A DNA stretch of 64,000 nt, from NCBI RefSeq assembly GCF_003254155.1, contig NZ_QKZI01000003.1, forward strand, positions 166,711 to 230,710, given 5' to 3'. The translations under genes and the position numbers were made by a program. Origin of the DNA: Psychrobacillus insolitus. GTDB lineage: Bacteria > Bacillota > Bacilli > Bacillales_A > Planococcaceae. Positions 7,480-16,670 of this stretch are shown here, in pieces. Positions within the stretch are counted from its first letter, which is position 1. Each line of letters opens with the position of its first letter. The notes beneath the pieces were generated by a model. That model worked only from the letters and a program-made list of their open reading frames with translations. It was not told the origin of the DNA and made no database searches.

Positions 7480-9672
7480 TTATGCTTCGGTTGCTACTTC
7501 TTTTGAATAACGTTTCTTAAATACAATCATGAAGTAAGCCAATGTTAACATAAGAAATGTAAGCATAAATCCTAGTAATACACCATTGCTATACCAGTAC
7601 TGGTCCATATCACCTGTGGAAACAGACGCTTTAAAGCTTTGTATAGAGTAGGTCATCGGTAAATATTTGTTGAAAATTTGCAGTTGTTCTGGTATTAATT
7701 CCAATGGATACGTACCCGCACTCGATGTTAATTGAATGATTAACAAAATGAGAGAGATGAATCGTCCTGGATCACCAAATACGGAAATAAGAAATTGGAT
7801 GATCGCAAAAAATGTAAAACTTGCAATAAGCGCAGACAAAGCGAATAATCCAACACTTTCTACTTCAACTTTTAGTGCAAATAATGCAACAAGCACCACT
7901 ATTAGCGACTGGATAAATCCTACTACTGCGAAAACTGATACTTTACTTGCAAACCAGGATGCACCATTCAATGGTTTCATCGTTGTTTCTACAAAAGGAA
8001 AAACAATCGAAAACATTAAAGCCCCTACAAATAAACCAAGTGATAAGAAATAAGGTGTAAATCCTGTACCATAGTTAGGTACTACATTCACTTCTTCTGT
8101 ATTTATCTCTACAGGTGAGGCAACCATTTCGTATGTTTTATCGCTTGCAGATACTTCTCCTGCTTGGCTACTTGCATCCTTTAAACTTGTTTGTAATGTA
8201 TCAGTCCCGTCCACTAATTGATTCGTTCCATCTACTAATTCGGAAGAGCCTTTTGCTATCTCTCCAGATTTTTCAGCTAGCGTTCCAGTTCCTTCTGTTA
8301 ATTCGGAAGAACCTGATGCTAATTGATTTAATCCATTTACTAGGCTTGATGAACCTGCATTCGCTTCTTGAATACCTGTATTAAATTCATTCATTTTAAC
8401 AGCTAATGTATTCGTTCCTTTAGCTAAACTAGATGCCCCATCTATTAAGCCAGTAGATGATCCATTTAACTCATCTACACCTTGTTGTGCCTGAGCATAA
8501 CCTTCACTCAATTGTTTTGCTCCACTACCTATTTGAGCTGTCGCTGTGGATAATTCTTCAGTTCCTGCTGCAAGTTGCAGTAATCCATTGGATACTGATG
8601 TACTTCCTGCTTCTAATTCTTGCAATGTAGTCGTTAATGCTGCAGCCTGTTCTGCTGGTAAAGTGGCAGTTATTTGTGTCATTTGCTCAGCAAGAGCTTG
8701 AATACCTGCTGTTACGCTTGTTGAACCTTGGGACAATTGCGTAGTACTTTCGCTTAACGTTACAGAACCGCTCTCTGTTCTTGCTAATGAATCTAATAAT
8801 GCTTGTTCTTTCTCTCCTAATAATGCATAGCTTTCGCTTAACTTTGAAACTCCAGATGTGTACGCTTGAATACCGCTTTGTAGAGAACTAGCTCCTGAAG
8901 CTGTTTGCGTAACGCCATCAACTAATTGTATGGATCCATCTTCTAATTGAGAGAGTCCTTTATTTAATTCAAAAGAACCAGATGCTGCCGATTGAATTCC
9001 TTCTGCAATTATATCGGTACCATCTCTTAACTCAATCGTACTGCTCGCCAATTGTTCTAAATATCCTTGTAGATTACTTACACCTGTACCAATCTCAGTA
9101 GCTCCATCCTTTAATTTACCTGCACCGTCTGAGGCTTCTGCAAAACCATCTCCCATTTCCGAAATGGATTCGAATAATTGCTCCGCATACGTTGCTGATA
9201 CTTGTTCATTTACTTCTAAACGAATTTTTTTAATTGCGGTTTCTCCAATTTGTGAAGAAAAAAAGTTATATCCTTCATTTGGTTTATATGTAATAACCAT
9301 TTTCTGTGGATTTTCATCTAACAATGTTGTCGAATGCTGTGAAAAATTTTCTGGAATCTCGATTAATAAATAATAATCTTGATCCAACAAACCTTGGTCC
9401 GCTTCTTTTGCTGAAACTGAAATAAAATTTAATTCCTTACTTTTTATTAACTTATCTGACAACTCTTCCCCAAGCTTTAACTCAGTTCCATTGTATTCTG
9501 CGCCTTCATCTAAATTGACAACTGCAACAGGTAAGTTACTTACATTTCCAGTTGGATCCCAAAAAGCCCATAAAAACATTCCAGCATACATTACCGGAAT
9601 GAATAAAACAGCAATGATTGAAATTAACAATTTGGGGTTTTTAAATATACTTTTCCACTCTGATTTTATCAT
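7480..9672 (-). CDS. yhgE: YhgE/Pip-family membrane protein (ABC-2-like)
   Basis: A 730-residue protein with one N-terminal membrane helix (about residues 17-37), a soluble region with the conserved VVNLDEGA segment, a long low-complexity zone (about 170-520) built of LxxGxxxL units rich in Ser/Gly/Ala, and a C-terminal group of about five or six helices of ABC-2 type. This is the layout of YhgE and Lactococcus Pip, the phage infection protein, and related export proteins. Its substrate is not known. The ATG at 9672 follows GGGGGT. It is downstream of a TetR gene with a 67-base gap that holds a palindrome, as in B. subtilis yhgD-yhgE, so control by that repressor is inferred. Confidence 0.87.
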   Translation of the reverse strand: MIKSEWKSIFKNPKLLISIIAVLFIPVMYAGMFLWAFWDPTGNVSNLPVAVVNLDEGAEYNGTELKLGEELSDKLIKSKELNFISVSAKEADQGLLDQDYYLLIEIPENFSQHSTTLLDENPQKMVITYKPNEGYNFFSSQIGETAIKKIRLEVNEQVSATYAEQLFESISEMGDGFAEASDGAGKLKDGATEIGTGVSNLQGYLEQLASSTIELRDGTDIIAEGIQSAASGSFELNKGLSQLEDGSIQLVDGVTQTASGASSLQSGIQAYTSGVSKLSESYALLGEKEQALLDSLARTESGSVTLSESTTQLSQGSTSVTAGIQALAEQMTQITATLPAEQAAALTTTLQELEAGSTSVSNGLLQLAAGTEELSTATAQIGSGAKQLSEGYAQAQQGVDELNGSSTGLIDGASSLAKGTNTLAVKMNEFNTGIQEANAGSSSLVNGLNQLASGSSELTEGTGTLAEKSGEIAKGSSELVDGTNQLVDGTDTLQTSLKDASSQAGEVSASDKTYEMVASPVEINTEEVNVVPNYGTGFTPYFLSLGLFVGALMFSIVFPFVETTMKPLNGASWFASKVSVFAVVGFIQSLIVVLVALFALKVEVESVGLFALSALIASFTFFAIIQFLISVFGDPGRFISLILLIIQLTSSAGTYPLELIPEQLQIFNKYLPMTYSIQSFKASVSTGDMDQYWYSNGVLLGFMLTFLMLTLAYFMIVFKKRYSKEVATEA

Positions 9673-9694
9673 TATTTTACCCCCTAAAACATTT

Positions 9695-9717
9695 TGACCG
9701 AATCGTTCAATTGGTCA
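9695..9717. promoter_or_regulatory. Palindrome before yhgE, likely TetR-family operator
   Basis: An imperfect inverted repeat with outer arms TGACC and GGTCA and inner AAT/ATT, in the gap between the TetR gene and yhgE. It shares the GGTCA/TGACC half-site with the sequence upstream of the TetR gene. Confidence 0.5.
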
Positions 9718-9739
9718 TTTATTGTCAAAAAAATAAGTC

Positions 9740-10309
9740 TCAAAGTGCAAGACTCCTAAAAATTGTATCTTGAAAGAACTCCGCAATTTCTACTTCAGAA
9801 AGCGATTTTTCATGTGTAATGTTCCAATCATTCACAAAAGCAAGATATGCCTTAAATAATAAGTATGCAACGAGTTCACTATTTACTGCCCTAATTTCTC
9901 CATTAGCAATATATTTATCAATTTTTTCTTTCACGAACTTCACAATAGCTTTTTCGACTTGACTAATAACAAGCTGAACTGCTGGTGTTTTCCATTCTTT
10001 TTCTTCAATAATAATTTTCGCATATAATTGATGTGTTTCTCGAAACTCTAACATTTTCATCAATGCCGCATGTGCATTTTCTTGAAAAGATTTCCCTTCA
10101 ATTATTACAATTGCTGCTTCTTGCTTCATTTCCGTAATCATTCGAATGACAATTTCCTGAAAGAGTACTTCTTTATTGTCAAAGAAAGTATAAATAGTAC
10201 CTTTTCCAACATTCGCTATTTTAGCCACTTGATCCATAGTTGTCGCTTTGTATCCGAAAAGCGAAAAAGATTTCGTTGCAGCATCAATAATTTCTTGTTT
10301 TCGATCCAT
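9740..10309 (-). CDS. yhgD: TetR-family repressor (YhgD-like)
   Basis: A 189-residue TetR regulator. The N-terminal helix-turn-helix (about residues 24-45, MDQVAKIANVGKGTIYTFF) is typical; the rest is the helical ligand domain. GGAGAG precedes the ATG at 10309. It is immediately upstream of yhgE on the same strand, the same pairing as yhgD-yhgE in B. subtilis. Palindromes upstream of its own gene and of yhgE suggest it represses both. The ligand is unknown. Confidence 0.85.
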   Translation of the reverse strand: MDRKQEIIDAATKSFSLFGYKATTMDQVAKIANVGKGTIYTFFDNKEVLFQEIVIRMITEMKQEAAIVIIEGKSFQENAHAALMKMLEFRETHQLYAKIIIEEKEWKTPAVQLVISQVEKAIVKFVKEKIDKYIANGEIRAVNSELVAYLLFKAYLAFVNDWNITHEKSLSEVEIAEFFQDTIFRSLAL

Positions 10310-10347
10310 TTAATATCTCTCCTGCTTGTATCTAATTTAAAAGCAAT

Positions 10348-10382
10348 AATGACTAGAAACCTATTTCGGTCAACTAGTCATT
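10348..10382. promoter_or_regulatory. Inverted repeat upstream of TetR gene
   Basis: Perfect 9-bp arms AATGACTAG and CTAGTCATT separated by 17 bases. On the minus strand a TTGACC box lies within it with an ATTATT 17 bases downstream, so a repressor bound here would cover the promoter. Confidence 0.5.
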
Positions 10383-10415
10383 ATAATACACTCATTTTAT
10401 TTTTTTATCAAGCAT

Positions 10416-10880
10416 TTATTCGTGATTCATATCACTCATAGAATCATCACTTTCATCTGGCATTACTTTACTCATATCTGGAGTTCCTACTGTTAACTCT
10501 TGTTTAGGCATTACGTGAAGGCCGCGTGCTGTAGTATGAGCAAACATATAATACACACCATCATGGTCAAATGTATATTTGGCTTCGTATACGCCATCTT
10601 CTGTTAGCTGACCATCAATCATTTCACTCGCATCACGCATTCCTGATTCCCACACTTCGAATTCCACACTATCTGCATCATCTACTGCTTCGTCCCCTTG
10701 CGTTACCTTAACAGATAATGCTACTTCTTCATTAACTGCCAGTTCAGTAGGGGTTTGAAACTCTACCATAACTTCCTCTAGCGTGCCTTCCTGTTGACTA
10801 TTAACTTCTGTTACTTGTTTATCTGAACACCCTACAAGTGTCATTGTTACCATTACTAGAGCTGCTATTGTTTTTTTCAT
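10416..10880 (-). CDS. YtkA/FixH-like lipoprotein
   Basis: A 154-residue lipoprotein. The signal peptide ends in the lipobox LVGC (Cys18). The mature part has a YtkA-like immunoglobulin fold (about residues 35-135), a domain often found with copper or respiratory maturation proteins. The last 20 residues are rich in Met, Asp and Ser and end in NHE, which could bind metal. It is the fourth gene of a propeller lipoprotein-RR-HK-YtkA operon, five bases after the kinase stop, with GGGAGGA before the ATG. A role as sensor partner or effector in the cell envelope is inference. Confidence 0.72.
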   Translation of the reverse strand: MKKTIAALVMVTMTLVGCSDKQVTEVNSQQEGTLEEVMVEFQTPTELAVNEEVALSVKVTQGDEAVDDADSVEFEVWESGMRDASEMIDGQLTEDGVYEAKYTFDHDGVYYMFAHTTARGLHVMPKQELTVGTPDMSKVMPDESDDSMSDMNHE

Positions 10881-10884
10881 TCGA

Positions 10885-12270
10885 CTAGTCCTCCCAAATT
10901 GGTAATGTAATGTGTACGGTCGTTCCTTTTCCTACTTCACTCGTAAATTCAAGCATTCCTTTTTGCGCCTCCACTAATTGGGAAGCTATAGAAAGACCCA
11001 ATCCTGTCCCTCCATCCGCTCGGCTTCTCGCTTTATTTACACGATAGAATCGTTCTGTAATATGAGAAATATGTTCTGGCTCAATACCACAACCATTGTC
11101 TTTAATGTGAATAGTTGTATGATTTTTCGTCGTAGTATTTTCAATCGAAATAGTCGATAGTTCTGGTGAATATTTGATCGCATTTTCTAATATATTGATC
11201 AGAATTTGTTTTGTTTTTTGTTCATCTGCAGCAAGAATCGTATCTTCATCCACTGTTATTGTAAACCTAACTTGCTTCTCGTCTGCAAATGGTTTCAGTA
11301 TCTGAGCTACCTCTCTTACTGTTTCCGATAAAACAAGTGGAGTAATTTCCGACAATTCATCATGTTCGGATCGAGCGACTGTCAGTAAATCATTTGTTAA
11401 TTTTTGCATGCGATTCGCTTCTCGAACGATAAGAGAATACACTTCGGACTTCTTCTCTTCTACTATTAAATTTTGCTCGAATGCCTCTCCATATCCTTTA
11501 ATATAACTGATTGGAGTTCTAAGTTCGTGTGAGACGATGGAAAGAAAATCTCTTTTTTTCTCATCCTCTTCTTGAATAGAAGCAGCCATTTGGTTAAAAG
11601 TTTGCGCTAGTTCACCAATTTCATCCTTCGACTCCACGTTTACCCGTGTTTCATATTTACCAGCAGCCATTAGTATTGATGCTTCTTTTAGTTTCGCTAA
11701 AGGCCTTAAAACTCTCCGCAAACTTATTAAGCTAATATAGGCCATTGCGATTAATAATAAAGAAACAATTGCTACTAATATAATAATGTCTTTTGAAGCC
11801 ATTTCTATTATTTTCGTTAGTGGTACATATAAATAAATAATTCCTTCTAACCTATTTTGATCGACGAGTGGATAAATAACAGACACAACTTCTCGGTCGA
11901 AACGTTTTTCGTATCCTCGTTTTGTTACGGGTTGTCCTAATATTAACTGCTCACGTTCCTCTGCACCTATTAATGCATCATAATCAATATCAAAAGGTAA
12001 ACAAGCACTTAATTCTCTTGGATTACGAACAGTAAACACTTCCACATCAGAAAATTGATTATACGTTTCTGTTTGTTTGATAAAATCATTTGTGACCGCT
12101 CCACCGTCATATGTACGTTGCAGATTTCCCGCAACCTCTTTCATTGCTGTTTCTGTATGCCTTACATAAAGTTCTTCATATAAAAAGTTGGTGAAGACAT
12201 TTAAAAATATGATTGTAGTTGCTATAAACACGAGGAGTAACATCCATATTTTAACAGATAACTTTTTCAT
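10885..12270 (-). CDS. HAMP-domain sensor histidine kinase
   Basis: A 461-residue kinase. Membrane helices at about residues 9-29 and 162-184 flank a roughly 130-residue extracytoplasmic sensor; then HAMP (about 185-237), HisKA with His248 in SHELRTP, and an HATPase domain with GTGLGLSIA. Its ATG overlaps the regulator stop (ATGA), so it is translationally coupled. The sensor region has one cysteine (Cys90) and no domain I recognise. It should phosphorylate the regulator encoded just upstream. The stimulus is unknown, but two lipoproteins in the same operon point to an envelope signal. Confidence 0.85.
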   Translation of the reverse strand: MKKLSVKIWMLLLVFIATTIIFLNVFTNFLYEELYVRHTETAMKEVAGNLQRTYDGGAVTNDFIKQTETYNQFSDVEVFTVRNPRELSACLPFDIDYDALIGAEEREQLILGQPVTKRGYEKRFDREVVSVIYPLVDQNRLEGIIYLYVPLTKIIEMASKDIIILVAIVSLLLIAMAYISLISLRRVLRPLAKLKEASILMAAGKYETRVNVESKDEIGELAQTFNQMAASIQEEDEKKRDFLSIVSHELRTPISYIKGYGEAFEQNLIVEEKKSEVYSLIVREANRMQKLTNDLLTVARSEHDELSEITPLVLSETVREVAQILKPFADEKQVRFTITVDEDTILAADEQKTKQILINILENAIKYSPELSTISIENTTTKNHTTIHIKDNGCGIEPEHISHITERFYRVNKARSRADGGTGLGLSIASQLVEAQKGMLEFTSEVGKGTTVHITLPIWED

Positions 12271-12941
12271 TCAACTACCTCAAAACGATACCCAATTCCC
12301 CATACAGTCTCAATATATTTTCCCGATACTTTACCCAATTTTAACCTTAGTGTTTTAATATGTGTATCTACTGTGCGAGTTCCACCCTCGTATTCTAATC
12401 CCCAAAGTCTTTCGAGAAGTTGATCACGCGAAAAAACTTTCCCTTCATTCTTCATGAATAAATAGATTAGTTCATACTCTTTTAATGTAAGTGTTATTTT
12501 TTTCCCACCACTTAAAAGTTGTCTTGCAGCCGGATCGTTTACTAATACACCTTTTGTAATTGTTCCAGTCTTTGGAACTCCCAAGCTTCGTCTTAATATC
12601 GCATCTATCCTTGCAGTTAATTCAATCGCAGTAAACGGCTTAACAACATAGTCGTCTCCACCTAGCTTTAGCCCTTTTACTAAATCATCTTTTGCATCAA
12701 GTGCTGTAAGAAAGACTATTGGAATCGATGTAAACTCCCTTAATTCTTGACACACTTGAAATCCATCCTTGTTCGGCATCATCACATCTAATAATACTAA
12801 ATCGATATTTGAAGAGCGAACAATTTTAATTGCATCATTTCCATTTTCAGCTTGTACAACATCAAAACCAGATTGCTGCAAATGCAACGCAATAAGGTTA
12901 CGCATCTCTAGCTCATCATCAACTACTAATATGGTCGTCAT
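12267..12941 (-). CDS. OmpR-family response regulator
   Basis: A 224-residue two-domain regulator: receiver with Asp8-Asp9, phosphoacceptor Asp52 (VLLDVMMP) and Lys near 102, then a winged helix ending GIGYRFEVVE. GGGAGG lies before the ATG at 12941, which overlaps the preceding lipoprotein stop by four bases; its own stop overlaps the kinase start by four. It pairs with that kinase; target genes are not evident, though its own operon is the first guess. Confidence 0.87.
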   Translation of the reverse strand: MTTILVVDDELEMRNLIALHLQQSGFDVVQAENGNDAIKIVRSSNIDLVLLDVMMPNKDGFQVCQELREFTSIPIVFLTALDAKDDLVKGLKLGGDDYVVKPFTAIELTARIDAILRRSLGVPKTGTITKGVLVNDPAARQLLSGGKKITLTLKEYELIYLFMKNEGKVFSRDQLLERLWGLEYEGGTRTVDTHIKTLRLKLGKVSGKYIETVWGIGYRFEVVE

Positions 12942-13876
12942 TTGCTCGCCTCCCGCACGATTAACTGAAATGGACCTTTCCCCACAGGCACTTTATCTGT
13001 AACTTTTCCAGATTCAATAAAATAAACTTGATGATCCTCATAACCTGCTAATACTGCACTTTCTCCAAAAATAGCTACTGAAAATGGATTTGCTCCTGCT
13101 TTTATAGAAGTCAGTACTTCTCCTGTTTCTGATATTTTATACAATGTACTACTTCCATGACTTAGCGCGTATATAAATCCATTTGCATCCGCTGTCATCA
13201 TAATAGGCATAACCGGAGTCTCAATCTCACCAACTAATTTACCAGTTGCCCTATCATATCTGCTAATAACTCGGTTTGGACTACTACCAGCACCATGACC
13301 ACCAAGCCAAATTTCATCACCGTTAACCAAGATCCCTTGTGATGAGCTTGGAATATCCCACTCTGTAACTTCCTGTAAATCTAATGTAAAAACAGATAAT
13401 CTTTCATCTTTAAAATTTACTACGTACAAATTTTCCCCTTCTGTGACCATCGACATGGGATAATTCCCTGCACTCGTTTGCTCCAAAAGTTTGCCTTCTA
13501 AATTATAGTGGCTAATGGTATTTTCTTTTCCGTTCGCAATATATATTTCTTCGTTATATACATAACTATTGGTTGTTCCTTCAGCTACTTCAATTGTACT
13601 AACTTGTTTCCCGGTGGATAATTGAAAAATTACTGCTTCATTCATAGTGAAGCCATAGACCAATATAAGATCATCTGTCACTAATGAAAAACCAGTATAC
13701 GCCTTGTCTAATTGCCAATTTCCAATTATTTCTCGTTCTTCTGACAGAAAATCGATTGATCCGTCTCCTGTGTTTAAGCTTGCAAGAAAGTCGACTGATG
13801 GGTCAATAGATTCAAAACTAGGTTGTGTACATGCAGTAAGTAAAAATAGGATAAAAACAATAATAAGCTTCTTCAA
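12938..13876 (-). CDS. Beta-propeller (YncE-like) lipoprotein
   Basis: A 312-residue secreted lipoprotein with lipobox LTAC (Cys16). The mature region is a series of four-strand blade-like repeats (I-A-N-G, L-Y-V-V-N, I-W-L-G-G, I-Y-A-L-S motifs at roughly 40-residue steps), which resembles YncE/NHL-type beta-propellers. The start is TTG at 13876, with GGGGGTGGG upstream. It is the first gene of an operon with a two-component system and a YtkA-like lipoprotein, all joined by four-base overlaps. It may bind a ligand for the kinase; this is inference. Confidence 0.7.
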   Translation of the reverse strand: MKKLIIVFILFLLTACTQPSFESIDPSVDFLASLNTGDGSIDFLSEEREIIGNWQLDKAYTGFSLVTDDLILVYGFTMNEAVIFQLSTGKQVSTIEVAEGTTNSYVYNEEIYIANGKENTISHYNLEGKLLEQTSAGNYPMSMVTEGENLYVVNFKDERLSVFTLDLQEVTEWDIPSSSQGILVNGDEIWLGGHGAGSSPNRVISRYDRATGKLVGEIETPVMPIMMTADANGFIYALSHGSSTLYKISETGEVLTSIKAGANPFSVAIFGESAVLAGYEDHQVYFIESGKVTDKVPVGKGPFQLIVREASK

Positions 13877-13944
13877 TTACCCACCCCCTAACCTTCATTG
13901 TACAAAATAAATGTGAAAAAAGGTTGAATAATTATTATAAGAAA

Positions 13945-14212
13945 ATCATCCACGCTGATTTCGTTCTGAGCGGGCGCTTTCCGTGGGGCGTGCGGTGAGC
14001 CTCCTCGTCGCGAAAACCGTGCTCCTGTGGGGTCTCACCTGTCACGCTAATCCCACTGGAGTCGCCGCTCGGAACGAAAGTCAGCTAAGTGAATAGAAGA
14101 AACATAAGTTCAACTACATATAGAGAACAATACTGCAGCAAAAAATCAATTTTACTGACTTTCTGGACAGTCTCGCGATAAATAAATCAATTATAGCCTC
14201 CTAAAATTCTTA
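13945..14212 (-). repeat. Composite repeat family A, copy 2
   Basis: Inverted relative to copy 1. The GC-rich core (13954-14085) has ends GCTGATTTCGTTCTGAGCGG and CCGCTCGGAACGAAAGTCAGC-like sequence; the terminator-like module follows at about 14140-14212. It fills the gap between the propeller lipoprotein gene and hemY. Confidence 0.85.
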
Positions 14213-14229
14213 TTCTTTAAAAATAAAAA

Positions 14230-14265
14230 AGCCCCAGAAGTCAACTGTAACTTGACTTCTAAGGC
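14230..14265 (-). terminator. Terminator after hemY
   Basis: Minus-strand stem GCCTTAGAAGTCAA pairing with TTGACTTCTGGGGC (bulged), then a run of Ts; right after the hemY stop codon. Confidence 0.8.
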
Positions 14266-14276
14266 AAAAATTTGAG

Positions 14277-15695
14277 TTATGATAATTTCAAATTGGCAAG
14301 AACTGCATGCATTGCATTAACACCCTGATCTATACAATCTGGTAAACCTGCTCCTTCATAAGCAGAGCCAGCAATTTTTATCATTGGAAACTGTTCTTGT
14401 AATTCATTTTTAGCTTTTTCTACTCGTACTTTATGACCTACTACATATTGAGGTCTTGCCTCTTTATATCTAGTAACTACAGTAAATAATGGATTGCCTT
14501 CAATTTTAGAAACTTTACGTAAGTCCGTTAAGACAATTTGTTCAATCTCACTATCGGACAGTTCTACAACTGCTTCATCGCCAGAACGTCCAACAAAACT
14601 GCGAAGCAACACTTTATCTTCGGGAGTTGTAGTTGGCCATTTTTTATTCACCCATGTGCATGCCGTAATGGAATAATCCCCGTTTCGAGAAACAAGGAAT
14701 CCAGTTCCTTCTTTTTCCTGCGTTACGCAAGCTTTAGGAAACGCCATTGCAACCGTAGCAACAGAAGCTAAAGGAATATCTTTTAAGCTCTGTAGTATTC
14801 CATGTTTTTCAAATAATTGACGTGAAATATGATGTGGGGTAGCTAAAATAACACCGTCACAATCTAAAGTCTTTCCATTGCTTAAAGACAGGATTGCTTT
14901 ATCTTCTACCCGTTCAATATTTTCTACTTTTACGCCTTTCATCACATTACATACATCTAAGTTTTCCTCAATAGCTTCTACCAATGACTCTAATCCATTA
15001 CGAAACGTCAGAAAAATCCCTTCACGCTTCGCGGATGCAGATTGTGGAGTAGTTGTTTTTGGTTTCGTCTTTTTCATACCTAGCATCAAGCTGCGATGTT
15101 CTCGTTCCACTTCATAAAACTGGGGATATGTTGCATGTAGGCTCAGGCGGTCAATATCACCAGAAAAAATTCCAGAAAGTAGTGGCTCTACTAAATTTTC
15201 TACGACTTCTTTTCCAAAACGTCTACGAAAAAATTGCCCTAATGATTGGTCTTCTTTAATACCCGAACGACCAATCACAAAGTCTCCAGCTGCACGAATT
15301 TTTCCACTCCAAGAAAATAATTCTGTTTTGATGAAAGGAGCAATTTCTGTCGGAATACCCATAATGGATCCACCAGGAATCGGATGCAATTGTTCGTTTA
15401 CTAACACATAGGATTGACCTGTTGCATTTCGAACCATTTGGTCTTCCAACCCAACCTCTTTCGCGAGTTTAGCCATACTTACCTTTCTAGATAAAAAGGA
15501 GTCTGGTCCTCTTTCAATAACAAAGCCATCCCGGCGAACTGTTTGAATTTGTCCTCCCAGTCGAAGGGAAGATTCGATTAAATAGAGCTCAATTGGAAGG
15601 CCTTTTTCTTTAATTTCTTTTTGCATATAATAAGCAGCAGCAAGGCCAGTTATCCCTGCACCAACAACAACTACCTTCTTTTTTTGTACTTCCAT
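14277..15695 (-). CDS. hemY: Coproporphyrinogen III oxidase HemY/CgoX
   Basis: A 472-residue FAD enzyme. In Firmicutes this family oxidises coproporphyrinogen III to coproporphyrin III with oxygen. The N-terminus carries the FAD-binding VVVVGAGITGLAAAYY (about residues 7-23), and the RDGFVIERGPDSF segment is typical of protoporphyrinogen/coproporphyrinogen oxidases; length is normal. The ATG at 15695 matches the family start; another ATG three codons upstream lies very close to the AAGGAAGAG ribosome site, so either is possible. It is the third gene of hemE-hemH-hemY on the minus strand. Confidence 0.93.
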   Translation of the reverse strand: MEVQKKKVVVVGAGITGLAAAYYMQKEIKEKGLPIELYLIESSLRLGGQIQTVRRDGFVIERGPDSFLSRKVSMAKLAKEVGLEDQMVRNATGQSYVLVNEQLHPIPGGSIMGIPTEIAPFIKTELFSWSGKIRAAGDFVIGRSGIKEDQSLGQFFRRRFGKEVVENLVEPLLSGIFSGDIDRLSLHATYPQFYEVEREHRSLMLGMKKTKPKTTTPQSASAKREGIFLTFRNGLESLVEAIEENLDVCNVMKGVKVENIERVEDKAILSLSNGKTLDCDGVILATPHHISRQLFEKHGILQSLKDIPLASVATVAMAFPKACVTQEKEGTGFLVSRNGDYSITACTWVNKKWPTTTPEDKVLLRSFVGRSGDEAVVELSDSEIEQIVLTDLRKVSKIEGNPLFTVVTRYKEARPQYVVGHKVRVEKAKNELQEQFPMIKIAGSAYEGAGLPDCIDQGVNAMHAVLANLKLS

Positions 15696-15719
15696 CAAAA
15701 TCATCTCTTCCTTATAAGT

Positions 15720-16652
15720 TTAAGCACGAAGATGTTTTAATACCACATCAGCCATTGCATCAATGAATTGAGGTTGATCATTTGGCATAGCTGGACGCAC
15801 GTAAGTTGCACCAATTTCGTCACAAACTACTTTACATTCATAGTCGTTATCATATAAAACTTCTAAATGTTCTGCTACGAAACCAACTGGTGTATAGACG
15901 AATGTTGTATATCCTTTTTGTTCTGCTAGTTCACGTGTTAAATCTTGCACGTCTGGTCCAATCCAAGGTTCTGGAGTTTGTCCAGCACTTTGCCAACCGA
16001 TAGCATAGTTTTCAACACCGGCAGCTTGCGCGATTAAATCAGCCGTTTCTTGTAATTGATCCGGATATGGATCTCCCAATTCTTTAATCTTTTCAGGAAG
16101 TGAATGTGCGGAAACGATTAAACATGCTTTTGCACGCTGCTCTTCTGTCATTGCAGCAAATGCCGCGCTTATTTTGTCATTCCAATATTGAATGAATTTC
16201 GGCTCATCGTACCAGCTTTCAATAGATGTAATTGTTAGATTACCTAGCTTTTCAGCTTCTTCTTTAATACGTCCATTGTAGGATTTAATAGAGAACGTAG
16301 AGAAATGAGGAGCTAATACCATTGAAACCGCTTCAGTTATACCGTCTTTATGCATCTCTGCAACTGCATCTTCTAAAAATGGCTCAATATGTTTTAAACC
16401 AATATATAATTTGAAATCGATTTCATCTTGTACTTCATTTAGACGGTCACAAAGACCTTGTGCTTGATTTTCTGTAATTTTAGCAAGTGGAGAAATTCCA
16501 CCGATTGCTTGGTAGCGACCTGTAAGATCTGCTAGTTGCTCTTCACTTGGTTTACGACCACGTCTGATATGCGTGTAATAGCGTTCAATATCGGCTTCCT
16601 TATTCGGAGTTCCGTATGCCATTACTAATAATCCCATTGTTTTTTTCATCAT
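15720..16652 (-). CDS. hemH: Ferrochelatase HemH/CpfC
   Basis: A 310-residue ferrochelatase. The active-site residues are His183 in SAHSLPEKI and Glu264 in [14 protein letters not shown]. In Bacillales it inserts iron into coproporphyrin III, followed by HemQ, which is not in this window. GAGGTGA precedes tandem ATGs at 16652; the first or second may be used. It lies 18 bases after hemE and shortly before hemY, so the three are one operon. Confidence 0.94.
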   Translation of the reverse strand: MMKKTMGLLVMAYGTPNKEADIERYYTHIRRGRKPSEEQLADLTGRYQAIGGISPLAKITENQAQGLCDRLNEVQDEIDFKLYIGLKHIEPFLEDAVAEMHKDGITEAVSMVLAPHFSTFSIKSYNGRIKEEAEKLGNLTITSIESWYDEPKFIQYWNDKISAAFAAMTEEQRAKACLIVSAHSLPEKIKELGDPYPDQLQETADLIAQAAGVENYAIGWQSAGQTPEPWIGPDVQDLTRELAEQKGYTTFVYTPVGFVAEHLEVLYDNDYECKVVCDEIGATYVRPAMPNDQPQFIDAMADVVLKHLRA

Positions 16653-16670
16653 AGTTCACCTCATGAAAGT

